Below are positions 11,834 through 22,432 of a stretch of DNA of 64,000 nt, piece after piece (positions within the stretch are counted from its first letter, which is position 1; the number at the start of each line of letters is the position of its first letter). Location of the stretch: assembly GCF_018294505.1 (NCBI RefSeq), contig NC_057797.1, positions 121,897,116 to 121,961,115 of the forward strand. Reading direction: 5' to 3'. The notes under the pieces are model-generated. The model saw only the letters and a list, made by a program, of their open reading frames with translations, made no database searches and was not told the DNA's origin. The position numbers and the translations under genes are program-made. This stretch comes from Triticum aestivum (taxonomy: Eukaryota; Streptophyta; Magnoliopsida; Poales; Poaceae).

Positions 11834-12136
11834 TAGTTGCTCTGTTCACACTCTCTCGCCCTCTCCAGATCTAAACAAGACTTCATTGGCCTCTCTCTCC
11901 CCTCACTGCTGCTCAAAGAGCCGGCAGGATCCGTCCGCCGGGAAGGGAAGGAGGCTTAATGCTGTCGCCGTCGGCGAGGGACTACCGGCGCAGTTGTTCA
12001 CTTTCCACCCAGCGGCGGCGTGGGAGGGCCTCCGACCCCTTCTTCTTCCCCGTCCCGTCGCCCACTGAACCACGCCCCAAGAACCTTAAGGTATAATTTA
12101 CTTGCTCCACATGCATTGCTCTAGATGCATGTATAC

Positions 12137-12330
12137 CATGAATCTATGACGTGGTTCAAAGAGGAAATGAAGGGGGAAAGTTGTATAGCATGAATCTAGG
12201 ACGTGATTCAAAGAGGAAAGGAATGGGGGAAAGTAGTGGGGAAAGTTGTATCACATAAATCTAGGACGTGGTTCAAAGAGGAAAGGAAGGGGCGAAAGTA
12301 CTAGTTCAAAAAGGAAAGGAAGGGACAAGG
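12137..12330. repeat. Degenerate tandem repeat of about 50-60 bp
   Basis: Three full copies and one partial copy of a unit containing ATGAATCTAGGACGTGGTTC, AAAGAGGAAAGGAA and GGGGAAAGTTGTAT follow each other, varying mainly in length and in the number of G residues. Confidence 0.65.
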
Positions 12331-12536
12331 CTGTAGAGTTTGAGCAGGACTAGATTTGTTGCGCTCACATAGGGAAAGGTGTCTAAAGATAACAAAACTG
12401 GGACCAACACAAATATGCTCCTTGGTTGTTTGTTCTTTGTTGCAACAGACTGTGCATGACCACAGTACATCGGTAGATGCACATGGTGCTGGTGCGTCCA
12501 CTGTCCCGTGCAACTCATTAGCTGTTGTTAATCTAA

Positions 12537-12847
12537 GGCCCTGTTTGGTTAAAAACTCCCTAGTCCCTACCTGCTTGGTTCCAGGGACCAAACATGGACT
12601 AGAGGTTATTAAATGACATGCTAAAAGACCATGTTACCCCTAGTAATGAACTAATAGAGACAAGGTGCAATGCGTGGCAGGGGCAACTGTTGGAAAAAGT
12701 CCCAAAAAGACTCCCTCGAGGTCTTCTTTCTTTAGTCCCAAATGCCCACTTTTAGTCCCTAAAAGTCCCTCCTGTTTGGTTTAGATGGGATTGACATGGA
12801 GTTATTTTAGTCCCTACACCAAAATGTCCCGGTAAACAAACACCTTC
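12537..12847. mobile_element. PIF/Harbinger-type MITE with TAA duplication
   Basis: The 311 bp element starts GGCCCTGTTTGGTTAAAAAC and ends GTAAACAAACACCTTC, giving terminal inverted repeats around TGTTTGGTT. Internal AGTCCCTA/TAGGGACT blocks also pair. It is flanked on both sides by TAA (12534-12536 and 12848-12850), the 3 bp target duplication expected for Harbinger/Tourist elements. Confidence 0.8.
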
Positions 12848-15050
12848 TAATAATGCCGCTGGAAAATTGATGCAATGCCATAGTTAAAAGCAAATTACAT
12901 GTTTAATGAATTTTATTGTTAATATAATCTCTATGTTAATATAATCTCTATGTTAATATTAATCAATGCCACCGTTTGAGAAATGCTACTGTCTTGCTTT
13001 CTTTCCCATTTAGATAAGGTAGATGCTTCTTTTTGTTGGCTTTTGTGTCATCCACCGTTATTGACCACTAATTGTTTCCTTTGCACCTCTTTGTAAACAG
13101 GGTTATCTACTTCACCTCGTTGCCATTGTGACCTTTTGTTGCACTGCACAAAACACTTTTTTTCAAGTGTGTTTTGTGCAGTTCAACCAAAATGTCACAC
13201 TGACAACGTTGCTTGATTGCTTGATCTTAGTGGAACTGCACAAGAGGAGATCTTACTTCCTATCCGTTAAGGCGAATTTGGTTCATATCTTCTTCTTGTG
13301 AGTTGTTTGAATTCCACATCATGAGAGGTCAGTACTAGCCTTCTTTCACATGATTCTGCAGTGTGCTTTCATATGTTGTGCTACTTGTACGATAATGTTG
13401 CTTGATTTTAGTGAACTGCACAAATGGAGACAAGACTTCCAATCTGTATGTGCACCGTAATATCCCATTGAGGTAAGATAAGGATATTTCACAACTGCTG
13501 GCCTGTATTTTGCCACTTTCATCAGAAAATTAAGTTTAGTACTATACTTGTGCTCCCTAATTGACATGCCAAATCTTACATTGAAGGCGAAGCTTGTTTG
13601 TTATTGAACCAAGTGATGAAGGGGAAGAACAAGCGGAAGAAAAACAAAAATCAACTCCCGGTGCTGTAATGAAGCACTAGAACTGTGATGACACAAGTAA
13701 TGATATAGTTTTGCATCTTAATTTATTGCTATGGCTGAAACTAGCAATTGTTTTGCCACTGATTTGATGCCACTCTTAATGTAATATGTAATTATCTCAA
13801 CTTGTGCAAACAGGGATCTTCTATGAAGATACCATATATTTTAGTGGAACTGCACAAGAAGATGTTGGAAACATTAAACTAATCGAGGAGTATATAGTAA
13901 GCATGGCCACCACCGTAGATAGCAAAAGATGGTTCCGAAGAAGTGCTTCATCTGTATACTCTACACAATAAGCCTCCTGACAAAGGTTGGTAGCCGCCCA
14001 CTGATTTCATCCATATGATTGAGCTTTGTCATCTCTATTGGTGTTGTGCTACTGTTTAGATACTGTCATGAAAAAGTGGTATTGTCCTTGAGAAGTGCTT
14101 CATCTGTGTTGTTTTAAATATTTCCTTTCTTTTTTTCGAGCAAACAGGGATGCTAGCATTTAGTAGTCCTCTTGTCTTTGCACAACAGGATCATCTTCCT
14201 CTGAAGAAGAATATGTAGTACGTGAAGTGACTAGTTCCGATTATGCCAGGATGAAGAAGCCCTGTCTATCAGAAGGAGCAGTTGAAGGATGGTTACATTA
14301 CTCCCCACAAGACCAAACTAACTTCTGCTCAGAAGGACTGACAAATCTCCATCTTTTTGTTGTGATGCGCGAGTACAATGTTGTTCTAGGATTTTTTTTC
14401 TGGTGAGTTCCAATTTTCTAAAAGTGTGCTCTACATGTACCATGTATGTGCTTGTTGAAACTGTCAATTCATAGTACAGTTTGCTTTATACTAATAACTT
14501 TTTTGTATTTGTGTAAACAGGGATGCTCAGCTTGATTTCAATGGGAACTGCACAAAATGTTCATGAATACATCGAATCATTCATTTCCACCACAAGAAAG
14601 GAGGTGCCGATAAGTCCAAGGCGTTGCAACATATAAGGACGAAATCATACAAGCTACGCGCGAATTTGGTTGATTTTAGTGGAACTGCACAAAAAGAACA
14701 ACTGGTTTATTTAGCATGAGGTGCCATGTCAATGTCTGAACTGATGGCAAACCCTGCCCATTCCACAATCGTAGGCATTTGATATTTTGGAATGGGACAA
14801 CCTTGTGAAATTTTGCTCATTGATTTTAGCAAGACATGCGTTTGATATTTTCGAATGGGACGCCCTTTGTTGTCAGCAGCGTCGATCAATTTTTTCTTTA
14901 TTATTTAGTTGTGAAGTAAATAATGCCTCTGACATGTGAGTCGCTGAGATGCATAATCATCGATTGTTTTGAATGTTCTCTATGAATTGCCATGCATGTG
15001 TGTTTGATTGCAATGTACAGAAACGCTAAAAAGCTGCTCAAACTCTTTGT
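12848..15050. other. CACTA interior with recurring exon-like cassettes
   Basis: No long reading frame is present. The motif TTTTAGTGGAACTGCACAA or close variants occurs near 13225, 13408, 13840, 14540 and 14673. AAACAGGGATNCT-type acceptor-like sequences occur at about 13096, 13808, 14143 and 14515. The phrase GAAGTGCTTCATCTGT is present at about 13938 and 14094. This gives a repeated pattern of pyrimidine-rich tract, CAGGG junction, short segment and GGAACTGCACAA. It looks like a family of duplicated short exons or a structured repeat; I do not recognise a product. Confidence 0.4.
13143..13182. repeat. Perfect 14 bp inverted repeat (hairpin) built from the GCACAA motif
   Basis: ACTGCACAAAACAC (13143-13156) and GTGTTTTGTGCAGT (13169-13182) are exact reverse complements separated by 12 bases. 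The stem carries the ACTGCACAA core that recurs along 13.1-14.7 kb. Confidence 0.7.
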
Positions 15051-15051
15051 A

Positions 15052-15178
15052 CTCCTTCTGTTCCTTTTTACTTCGCACATTGTGAAAGTGCATACTTTTT
15101 TTGTATAAGATTGGTCAAAGTAGAGATACTTTGACTGCAGACAAAACTTGTATGTAGACTAGAAAGGACCGGAGGGAG
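15052..15178. mobile_element. Stowaway-type MITE
   Basis: A 127 bp element from CTCCTTCTGTTCCTTTTTAC to AAAGGACCGGAGGGAG with pairing ends, flanked by TA on both sides (15050-15051 and 15179-15180). Length, termini and TA duplication fit Stowaway. Confidence 0.8.
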
Positions 15179-15730
15179 TACATGTGAAACTGCTGCAAAC
15201 GAGGTGATCACCCTGGGAATAATGCTAGTACGTATTGTTTTGCATGTTCATCCAATGCGAGTGATACAGGAATTTGAACTAATCGAAATAAATTCATTCA
15301 TACACAATGGGATTTCGTATAAACATGCCGGATTTCATTACATTTCATACATTCTTCAACTAAAAAGGGGTGCGCTTGAGGTACAATTAATAAACTGAAG
15401 CTACCCACCTGTGTCCCGCTGAGCCGAACAGAAGCTTTAGTGACTTAACTGCAGGTGCAGTTGCATAACTGACATGTGGCATGTTGGGCCCACGTGTCAG
15501 TCAGCCAACTACACCAGCAGTTATGTAGAAGCATCGTTCTTCTCCAGCGCAGCTCTCCGACTCCATGTCGCCGCCAAGAAGCTAACCGGCCGTCAATGGT
15601 CAACCCGCCTAGCTTGGCTTCAACCGGAGGGTAGCATCGGTGGCCTTACTTGGACCCGAGCGGCGGCGACCTACCACGTTCTAGTCTTCCTCGTTTTTTG
15701 TGTGGCGCAGCCTCATTGGCAGCGGGGCGG
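15179..15730. other. CACTA interior, no gene
   Basis: Mixed sequence rising in GC towards the minisatellite at 15731. Short plus frames (15204-15398, 15474-16052) show no domain and run into the repeat, so I do not call them genes. Confidence 0.45.
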
Positions 15731-15930
15731 GGCCTCGGCGGAGCCGGCGATGTCCTCTGCCTCGTTGTTGGCGGGCAGGGCCTCAGCGGAGCTGGCGGTG
15801 TCCTCTGCCGCGTTGTTGGCGGGGCAGGGCCTCGGCGGAGCCGGCGGTGTCCTCTGCCTTGTTGTTGGCACCGTGGGGCCTCAGCGGAGCCGGCGGTGTC
15901 CTCTGCCTTGTTGTTGGCACCGCGGGGCCT
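15731..15930 (-). repeat. Four-copy 49 bp minisatellite derived from coding sequence
   Basis: Copies start at 15731, 15779, 15828 and 15877 (periods 48, 49 and 49 bp), with a partial fifth at 15926. Each contains GGCCTCNGCGGAGCYGGCGG, TGTCCTCTGCC and TTGTTGGC. On the minus strand the unit reads in one phase like NKAEDTAGSAEALPR, resembling the EDEAEDNVGSDKSP end of the adjacent coding fragment. The array therefore probably arose by amplification of that fragment's 3' end. Confidence 0.7.
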
Positions 15931-15948
15931 CGGCAGAGCAGGGCCTCG

Positions 15949-16498
15949 TCAACGCCAGCGGAGCGGGGACTTGTCGGAGCCGACATTGTCCTCTGCCTCG
16001 TCCTCGGTCTCGCCAAACAGTGCCTCGCCCGCTTCATCGCCCTCTTTGCTAGCCTCTTTGTAGGCGGCCGCAGCCTCCACCACCTGCATGCGGTACCGCC
16101 AGCGCTTGAGGCGGCCCTTGCGGGCGGAGCGGTACGAGTCGAGCAGCGCCTCCTGCTCCGCCCGCTCTGCGGCGATCTGCTCCTTCGCCTGCAGGTGCTC
16201 CTTGAGGAGATGGTGGTTGTAGGCGGCGTCGGCCTGCGCCTCCCGGAACTGCTTCACGCATCTGCCTCACCCTGTCCATATATTGGGGACGTGCCTCGCC
16301 GATGGTCATGGTGCAATGCACCGGCGAGGATGGCACGGAGGAGGGGGTTGGCGCCGGATCATCGACTACCATGTTCTCCATTGGGACGTCATCGTCCTCC
16401 GGCTGCCTGCCGGCCTGCCGGTCGGCAGCAATGGCTGCCATCTCCTTGTGGTCCGTTGTCCGCCCGTCCCGAAGAGCGCTGGAGCATGAGGAAGCCAT
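15949..16498 (-). pseudogene. Broken gene for an Ala/Glu/Arg-rich coiled-coil protein
   Basis: Minus-strand coding fragment with ATG at 16498. The first frame (to about 16260) gives an acidic, proline-containing N-terminus and then TMTIGEARPQYMDRVRQMR. The reading then moves into the frame of 15949-16257, which gives FREAQADAAYNHHLLKEHL followed by a long charged helix (QIAAERAEQEALL, then a basic KGRLKRWRYR patch) and an acidic end, EDEAEDNVGSDKSPLRWR, with a stop. The two frames join at about 16255, so a one-base frameshift splits an otherwise continuous protein of about 180 residues. I do not recognise the family. The coiled coil and basic patch suggest a nuclear or nucleic-acid-associated protein, but that is inference. 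It lies inside CACTA sequence and may be a captured host exon or an element-encoded accessory gene. Confidence 0.55.
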
Positions 16499-16570
16499 GG
16501 TGGGTAGTAGTAGTGTGGACAGGAGACAGGGAACGAATGCGGATGACTACAGCTATGGCCAGTGCAGCAG

Positions 16571-16578
16571 TTTATATA
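16571..16578 (-). promoter_or_regulatory. TATA box upstream of the broken coiled-coil gene
   Basis: The minus strand reads GCTATATAAACTGCTGCAC about 75 bp upstream of the ATG at 16498. The spacing is right for a plant core promoter with a short leader. Confidence 0.45.
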
Positions 16579-16843
16579 GCAATGGTGGGCGGGTGGAGGG
16601 ACGGACGTGTGGTGCCGGAGTAGCCGCCTCGGCACCGCGTATCATTAATGTGGGCAGCAGATGGACGGACGGACGACACTTGTGTCGTTTGAAGGCGGAG
16701 CAATCGCCTGCACCGGGAAGCGGGGAGGGTGGCGCTGACTGTTTCGGGCAGAAAGCGCTCGCGGGCGAGGAGATGACTTTACTTGGAGAGGATGACAATG
16801 GGGACCCACCAGGTCCATAACCTCACGTACGCAAGTGCCTCCT

Positions 16844-16847
<4 letters not shown>

Positions 16848-16892
<45 letters not shown>
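16848..16892. repeat. (TA)n microsatellite, left border of the inserted element
   Basis: About 22 TA dinucleotides. The sequence to its left (GCAAGTGCCTCCTTATTA) is CACTA-interior sequence also found at 23142-23160 without the TA tract, so the tract marks an insertion boundary. Confidence 0.8.
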
Positions 16893-16895
<3 letters not shown>

Positions 16896-17027
16896 ACTAT
16901 TGTGATCACGGGATCAGAATAATATTCTGATCACAACTTGACCTGCCCCGCTAGTAGTACGTTGAACTTCCCTGTGAACTAGGTTGAACTTCCGCCAACA
17001 TTGCCCAAATAGGGCTTGCGATATACC

Positions 17028-17760
17028 GTTGGAAAGCTATGGACCCCAATATCATGACCCAACTTAAATTTTTGGCAAAATATAAGCGGTTTAAGAGCAG
17101 TTTTGAAAACCGTTTTTTCTTCGCACAAAAAACATGAATCGTATTTTTGATCACATTTCTAAACCGTTTATCGGAATGAGGTATATAATATGGCGTTGGA
17201 AAGCTGCTGCAAAACCGCTCCTTCCACATGTTGAAAGTTTTCTCTAATTCCCTATGGTTAAAGAGTAATTTGAAAAAATGTAAAATTTCATAAACCGAAC
17301 AACTGAGTTCATTTTTTCGATGTCATTTCTAAATGGCTAATCCAATGGAGGCATATGATACGACGTTGGAAAGCTTATGAAAATGCACTACTTTTTCATC
17401 TTGAAAGTTTTTTCTAATTTTAAATGGTTTAAGAGTAATTTAGAAAATGGTCCAAGTCCTACCGAGTTCATATTTTTCGAGCTAATTTCTTAACCGTGTG
17501 TCCGAATGCAGCAAATGATATGGCATTGGAAAGCTTGAACAAATGCGAAACTCTTTGGTATGTATTGTTTCTCTCAATTCTTTATGGTTTTAAGTCAGTT
17601 TCAAAAATGGCGAAAAACATATTTTCGCCGTAATTTCTACAAACTTTATCGGAATGGGGAAAATAATATACCGCTGAAAAGCTACGGAAAATGCAAAACT
17701 TTTTCATGTTTATGATTTTCTATGATTCCTAAATATTTTCAAGTAATTTCAAAAACGGCG
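17028..17760. repeat. Five diverged tandem units of about 150-170 bp
   Basis: Each unit has GTTGGAAAGCT (or GCTGAAAAGCT), then AAAATGCNAAACTTTTTCAT, a T-rich stretch, ATGGTTTAAGAGTAATTT and an AACCGTTTATCGGAATG-type segment. The GGAAAGCT anchors are near 17028, 17195, 17365, 17525 and 17673. Confidence 0.7.
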
Positions 17761-18269
17761 GGATCATGTGTTCCTCCTTTATCGCGAAACATATTCTTTG
17801 AAAATGCACCGCGTGAAGAACCTGAACTTCTCGGCGCATGTACCTGAACTTCACTCTGTTTTTCACGTAATTTTTTTGCTCGTAGGTCTCCATCCACTGC
17901 TCGTAACTCCATCCACTCACTGGAATTGAGCAAGTGATATACCAGTGGAAACCTGCTGTAAGCACATAACTTTCTCGTGTTGATTGTTTTTTCATACTCG
18001 TGATGATTTTAAAAGTTTTTCATCTGAAATTCATTCAGCGTAGTAGTTGAACTTCATACTGTTTTCACGTTGGACTTCTGTGACGTATTTTCGTTTGTAA
18101 TTTACTTATCCATTCGTCAGTGTTACACAAATGATATTCTTGTTGTATAAACCTCTCTCACAATAATTTTTTTTAACTTTCTCCGACGGAGTACTTGAAC
18201 TTATAACGACAACAAATTTAGCCTTTGCATTTTTATTCCTTTTTAATACAAAATGGACATCGTGTAGAA

Positions 18270-19760
18270 CATGAACTTCTGGTAGTTTATCAAGCTGAAC
18301 TTCTCTCGGTTACGTGAAAATATCTAAGTTTTTTATAAATATTAATCTTAATTTCTTAATCCTTTTTTTGTGAATTTTGAAGCGCTCCATTTTTTAAAGT
18401 TGAACTTCTTGTTATTTTATTTTTGAACTTCTTGCTTCCATTGTTTCATAACGAGGGAAATTTGAGTTTTCTATAATCATCGAACTTCTGCATCTTTTTA
18501 ATATGGACTTCCTTGTTTTATTTCTTAATCTTTTTTATGAAATTTTGGAGCGCTCTATTTTTAAAAGTTGAACTTTTTGTTTCCATTCTTTATTAAGGAG
18601 GAAAATCTGAGTTTTCTATAATCATCGAACTTCTCCACCTTTTTAATTTGGACTTCCTTGTTTTATTTCTTAATCTTTTTTATGAAATTTTGAAGCGCTC
18701 TATTTTTAAAAGTTGAACTTCTTGTTATTTAATTTTTGAACTTCTTGTTTCCATTATTTAATAACGAGGAAAATCTGAGTTTTCTATAATCATCGAACTT
18801 CTCCATCTTTTTAATTTGGACTTCCTGGTTTTATTCTTAATATTTTTTTATGAAATTTTGAAGAACTCTATTTTTAAAAGTTGAACTTCTTGTTATTTTA
18901 TTTTTGAACTTCTTGTTTCCATTCTTTAATAACGAGCAAAATCTGAGTTTTCTATAATCATCGAACTTCTCCATCTTTTTAATATGGACTTCCTGGTTTT
19001 ATTTCTTAATCTTTTTTTTCAATTTGAACTTCATGGTTGATTCTCAATACTAAGTGACATTTGAGTATTTTAATAACGGTAAAATCTTAGTTTCTAAATA
19101 GACATCGAACCACTTTGTTATTTTCGTTTGAACTTCTAGTTTTTTTAGAAATGGGGAAAATCTACTTTTAATCTTTTTTTAGTTGTTCCTTTTCTTAATT
19201 TGAACTTCTTCATTTTATACTTTAGTATCGCGAAAAATCTGAGTTTTTCATAATTTTTGGACTTCTCTTTTATTTTAATTTGAACATCTTAGTCCTATTC
19301 TTAGAAAAAAATAAGTTTTTAAATAAGCAACAAACATTTTATTAAAAATTAAACTTCATACTTTTATTTTTCCAAGAAACGAAAGGAATTTGAGTTTTTC
19401 TCTAACCATCGAACTTCTCCTTTTTTAATTTGAACTTCTTCATTTTGTTTTTTAGTAACAAGGAAAATCTAAGTTTTGTCATAAATATGGAACTTCTCTA
19501 TTTTTGTAATTTGGACTTCTTGATTTATTTCTTTTAGTAAAGTCAATATCATAGTTTTGTAATAAATATTGAATTGTCCATTATTTCAATTTCAACTTCT
19601 ACAGTTTTTTTAATTTTAGAAACAATGAAAGTACTTTTTATGATTTTTGAACTTCTCTATTTTTAAAATTTGAACTTCTTGGTTTTATTTATGAAACGAA
19701 AAAACTGAATTATTTATTAAAATCAAACTACTTTATTAGTTTAACTCGAACTTCTTAGTT
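18270..19760. repeat. Tandem array of GAACTTCT-containing units, about 145-170 bp
   Basis: At least four clear copies (anchors TTTTCTATAATCATCGAACT near 18466, 18612, 18779 and 18948, and GAAGCGCTCTATTTTTAAAA-like segments between them) are followed by more degenerate copies to about 19760. GAACTTCT occurs dozens of times. Short frames here are repeat artefacts. Confidence 0.7.
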
Positions 19761-20835
19761 CTTTCACAAAATGCGTAGACTGCATTCCCCCTTTCATTAA
19801 TTTTTATTTTTGCGTTCAATAACAAAGAGAAAATTCTTTTTCTTGTTAGTGTTTTGAAGTGATTTTTCTAGACTTAAATTTTGTTTTGTGCTCTTTTGAA
19901 ATTTGTTTGTCACTTGAAGTTCTAAAAAATCGCAACTCTCCGATGTTTTACCTTGCATGTTTATTTTTTATTTGAACTTGCTGAGATAACACACCCGACC
20001 TTCTCAAACACAACATTTTGACGTTCACAAAAAATATATTAAAGCCAAAAAATTTACCCACAGAGCATGTAAAATTTTCACCACGTTTTCATGAATAGTC
20101 AAAGCTACATCATCGGATCCGGATTTCAGAGCAAATGTTTTATGAAAAGAAAATAAGAATACAAAATAACAAGGGAGATCTAGCTGAAGGAATCAGTGTT
20201 GAGGTGGAGCGAGGGAACTAGATGCAACTAAGAAAAAAGTGAATTATTGAATGGTGATGAAGACCATCTCAAGAAAAAATCAGTAGTGGCAGCAACAACC
20301 ACTGAATAATCCATCAACTCCCCGTAAAGTTGTTGTAGGTTGTGTACATGTACATATATAATTTTGTTTACACATGACGGTAGCATTTGCGACTATCATA
20401 TTTGTAGGCAATATGGTTTTGAGTCTAAGGAAGGCCATCTCAAGAATACACAGATTGTGAGATCGCATCCATCTCCCTGCCTCTGGTGAACTTCTTCCTG
20501 CCTCCGTGGTGACCTTCTCCCTACATCTGTGGTGAACTTCTTCATCGATCTATTCTGTCAGAGTTTTTGGTCTTTTTTTCTCTGACGGACATTGAAATAT
20601 GTTAGTAATTTATATGTTGTCAGTACATGAACTTCTCACATGCGCTAGAACAATTATTGAGATAGTAGATAAAGAGTAGGAGTAAATTGTAGCAGCCGTC
20701 ACACTGACGAAAGAGAAAACACCATTAGAGAGCTGAATCGCTGTTGCACACATGTGCTAGGAGAGAGAAGAGCAGCTGTGTGCGTGCACAAGCGGACACA
20801 TACGCAGAGAGCTGCAGCTGCACCCGCAGCAACTC
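19761..20835. other. AT-rich interior of the (TA)n-bounded element, no gene
   Basis: AT-rich sequence with scattered GAACTTC motifs. A short three-fold repeat of TGGTGAACTTCTTCC-like units lies at 20485-20545. No open frame or RNA gene can be supported. Confidence 0.5.
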
Positions 20836-21460
20836 ATGCGCACTTGCGCTCGGCATACACGCGCTAGGAGGTGGAGCATCAGCGTGTTGTGGACTATAGC
20901 CAAGGCACAATTTGAACGGCGGCCGGGTGATGTCATGTGTGCGGCTGCAGAGAGACTAACTGGAGAATTCCAAAGAGGCGCAGTTGCTTGCGGAGATGGG
21001 AACTGCGGGTGGAGATGGAGGCGGTTGGCCGCAGCGGCAAGCTCGGACAGAGGGAGGCACGCGCGTGAGGGTGCCGCGCGGGCTGGCTGGAGTGGCGTGC
21101 CAGCGAGTTGGGGGTGGAGGCGCGCCGGTGGGTTGGGCGTGGAGGCGTGCGGGGACCGAAAGATGCAGGCCCGCTGTGCTTTTTGTGGATCCTTATGCGG
21201 CCACCGGGAGACCGGATCTGGCCGGCTTCAGCCGGATCCATGCGTGGCGGCGCTCGGGGGTGACCTGCATTGGGCGGTGGCGCTCGGGGTTGGTGGCGGG
21301 GCGCGCGCGGTCGGTTGGGGTTCAGGGATGCGCGCGGGCGAACAGCAAAGTGCGCCGCCGACGCCGGCGGGCTGGGTGAGCCTCGCCGTGTGGGGGTCTG
21401 TGGGGAGGCCGACGAGTGCTGGTCCGTCGGGAGGATAGGGACGGTGCGTGGGGGTGGGGG
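20836..21460. other. GC-rich block with open frames, function unclear
   Basis: Abruptly GC-rich (GGCGGTGGCGCTCGGGG and similar), with open frames on both strands (plus 20836-21438, 20984-21379; minus 20933-21241). All are rich in Gly/Ala/Arg/Trp without a domain, as expected from composition alone. It may be a promoter/leader-like CpG-rich segment of the element or a captured fragment. No exon boundaries are convincing. Confidence 0.35.
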
Positions 21461-21581
21461 GAGGCAAGTGTTTTTCTTCTTCTTACTAAGTTCTGGAGTT
21501 CGGGAACACCTCCTCGCTGCCTATATAGGGGGATCTGTGATCCAAATAGTTATTATGATCCTAGGATTAGAATAGTCTTGT

Positions 21582-21582
<1 letters not shown>

Positions 21583-21618
<36 letters not shown>
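21583..21618. repeat. (TA)n microsatellite, right border of the inserted element
   Basis: About 18 TA dinucleotides, after which CACTA interior sequence resumes with TGCTTCCTCCTGG. It pairs with the tract at 16848-16892 as the other border of the 4.7 kb insertion. Confidence 0.75.
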
Positions 21619-21620
<2 letters not shown>

Positions 21621-22432
21621 TTCCTCCTGGTTTCCTGACATCACGGTCCCACACCATTGTCAACCTATGTAGTAGTCAATAAACGAGAGAATTGTACAAG
21701 AAGCGGCCGACAGCTGGGACCAAGCAGCTCGAGCACTATTTGTGTTTTTGAGGTGTGAGCACTTCAGAGTTTTTCAATGTTTAGCCCAGATATTAATTTT
21801 TCTCCTCTGAACAACAACGAAAACATCGGTGCAGGTATTAACTGGGCGGGCTGTGGCCCATCTAGTCCAGGCCAGATATCCAGCCCAGATATTAATTTTT
21901 TCAAGCTGAAAATGGCTAGCCCAGCTATACTTTTTTTAGGAATACCCAGGCAAGGTCAAGTTGTTATTCTCCGCCCGCTCGCCTGCAAATCTTTCCTAGG
22001 AGGGATGCATTAGGCTTAACGAGAAAATGGGCTTTAAGAAATAATAAATGGGATGCAATTATAAAAATTGGGCAGTAACTATAACAAAATGCACCAAACA
22101 CGTGATTACTTTATAAAATATTATTTTTGGATATTGAAAATTTTAATTTCATTAATTGTTGCGAGCGCAATGTTTAGTTGGATTTTTACGTAATATAAAT
22201 TTATATTGAAATTGTATTTAATCTGACTAGAAATTTTGAGATAAAAATATTTCAGATCCCATCAAAATGTGGGAAATTTTATTGAATTCTGTTTTGAACG
22301 GTTGGTTGAAATGGGTTGTACTTTTAACAAACTCTAAATGGGCTGTAGTAAATTCCATTAGAATTCAAAAATGGGATACACATTCTTACAAATCTCAAAT
22401 GGGCTATAAGTTCTCTGCCACACACTTCTGGC
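21619..22432. other. CACTA interior with dispersed short repeats, no gene
   Basis: AGCCCAGATATTAATTTTT is present twice (21782 and 21880). Variants of AAATGGGCTGTA recur between 22020 and 22410. No coding frame is supported. Confidence 0.5.

Larger units (their letters stand above)
16893..21583. mobile_element. 4.7 kb unclassified element bounded by (TA)n and degenerate inverted repeats
   Basis: The unit lies between two (TA)n tracts within CACTA sequence. Its ends are related in inverted orientation over about 42 bp: left 16894-16934 (ACACTATTGTGATCACGGGA, then TCAGAATAATATTCTGATCAC) against right 21578-21537 reverse-complemented (AGACTATTCTAATCCTAGGA, then TCATAATAACTATTTGGATCAC). The interior consists of diverged tandem arrays (17028-17760 and 18270-19760), an AT-rich stretch and a GC-rich block at 20836-21460. 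No transposase, RT or helicase is visible. Insertion into TA repeats with short inverted ends recalls Micron/Stowaway-like behaviour, but the size and content fit no family I can name. Confidence 0.5.

Noticed and set aside
20836..21438. Plus frame of 200 codons at the end of the (TA)n-bounded element
   Set aside because: Gly/Arg/Trp-rich composition artefact, with equally long frames in other phases. Kept only as a GC-rich block.
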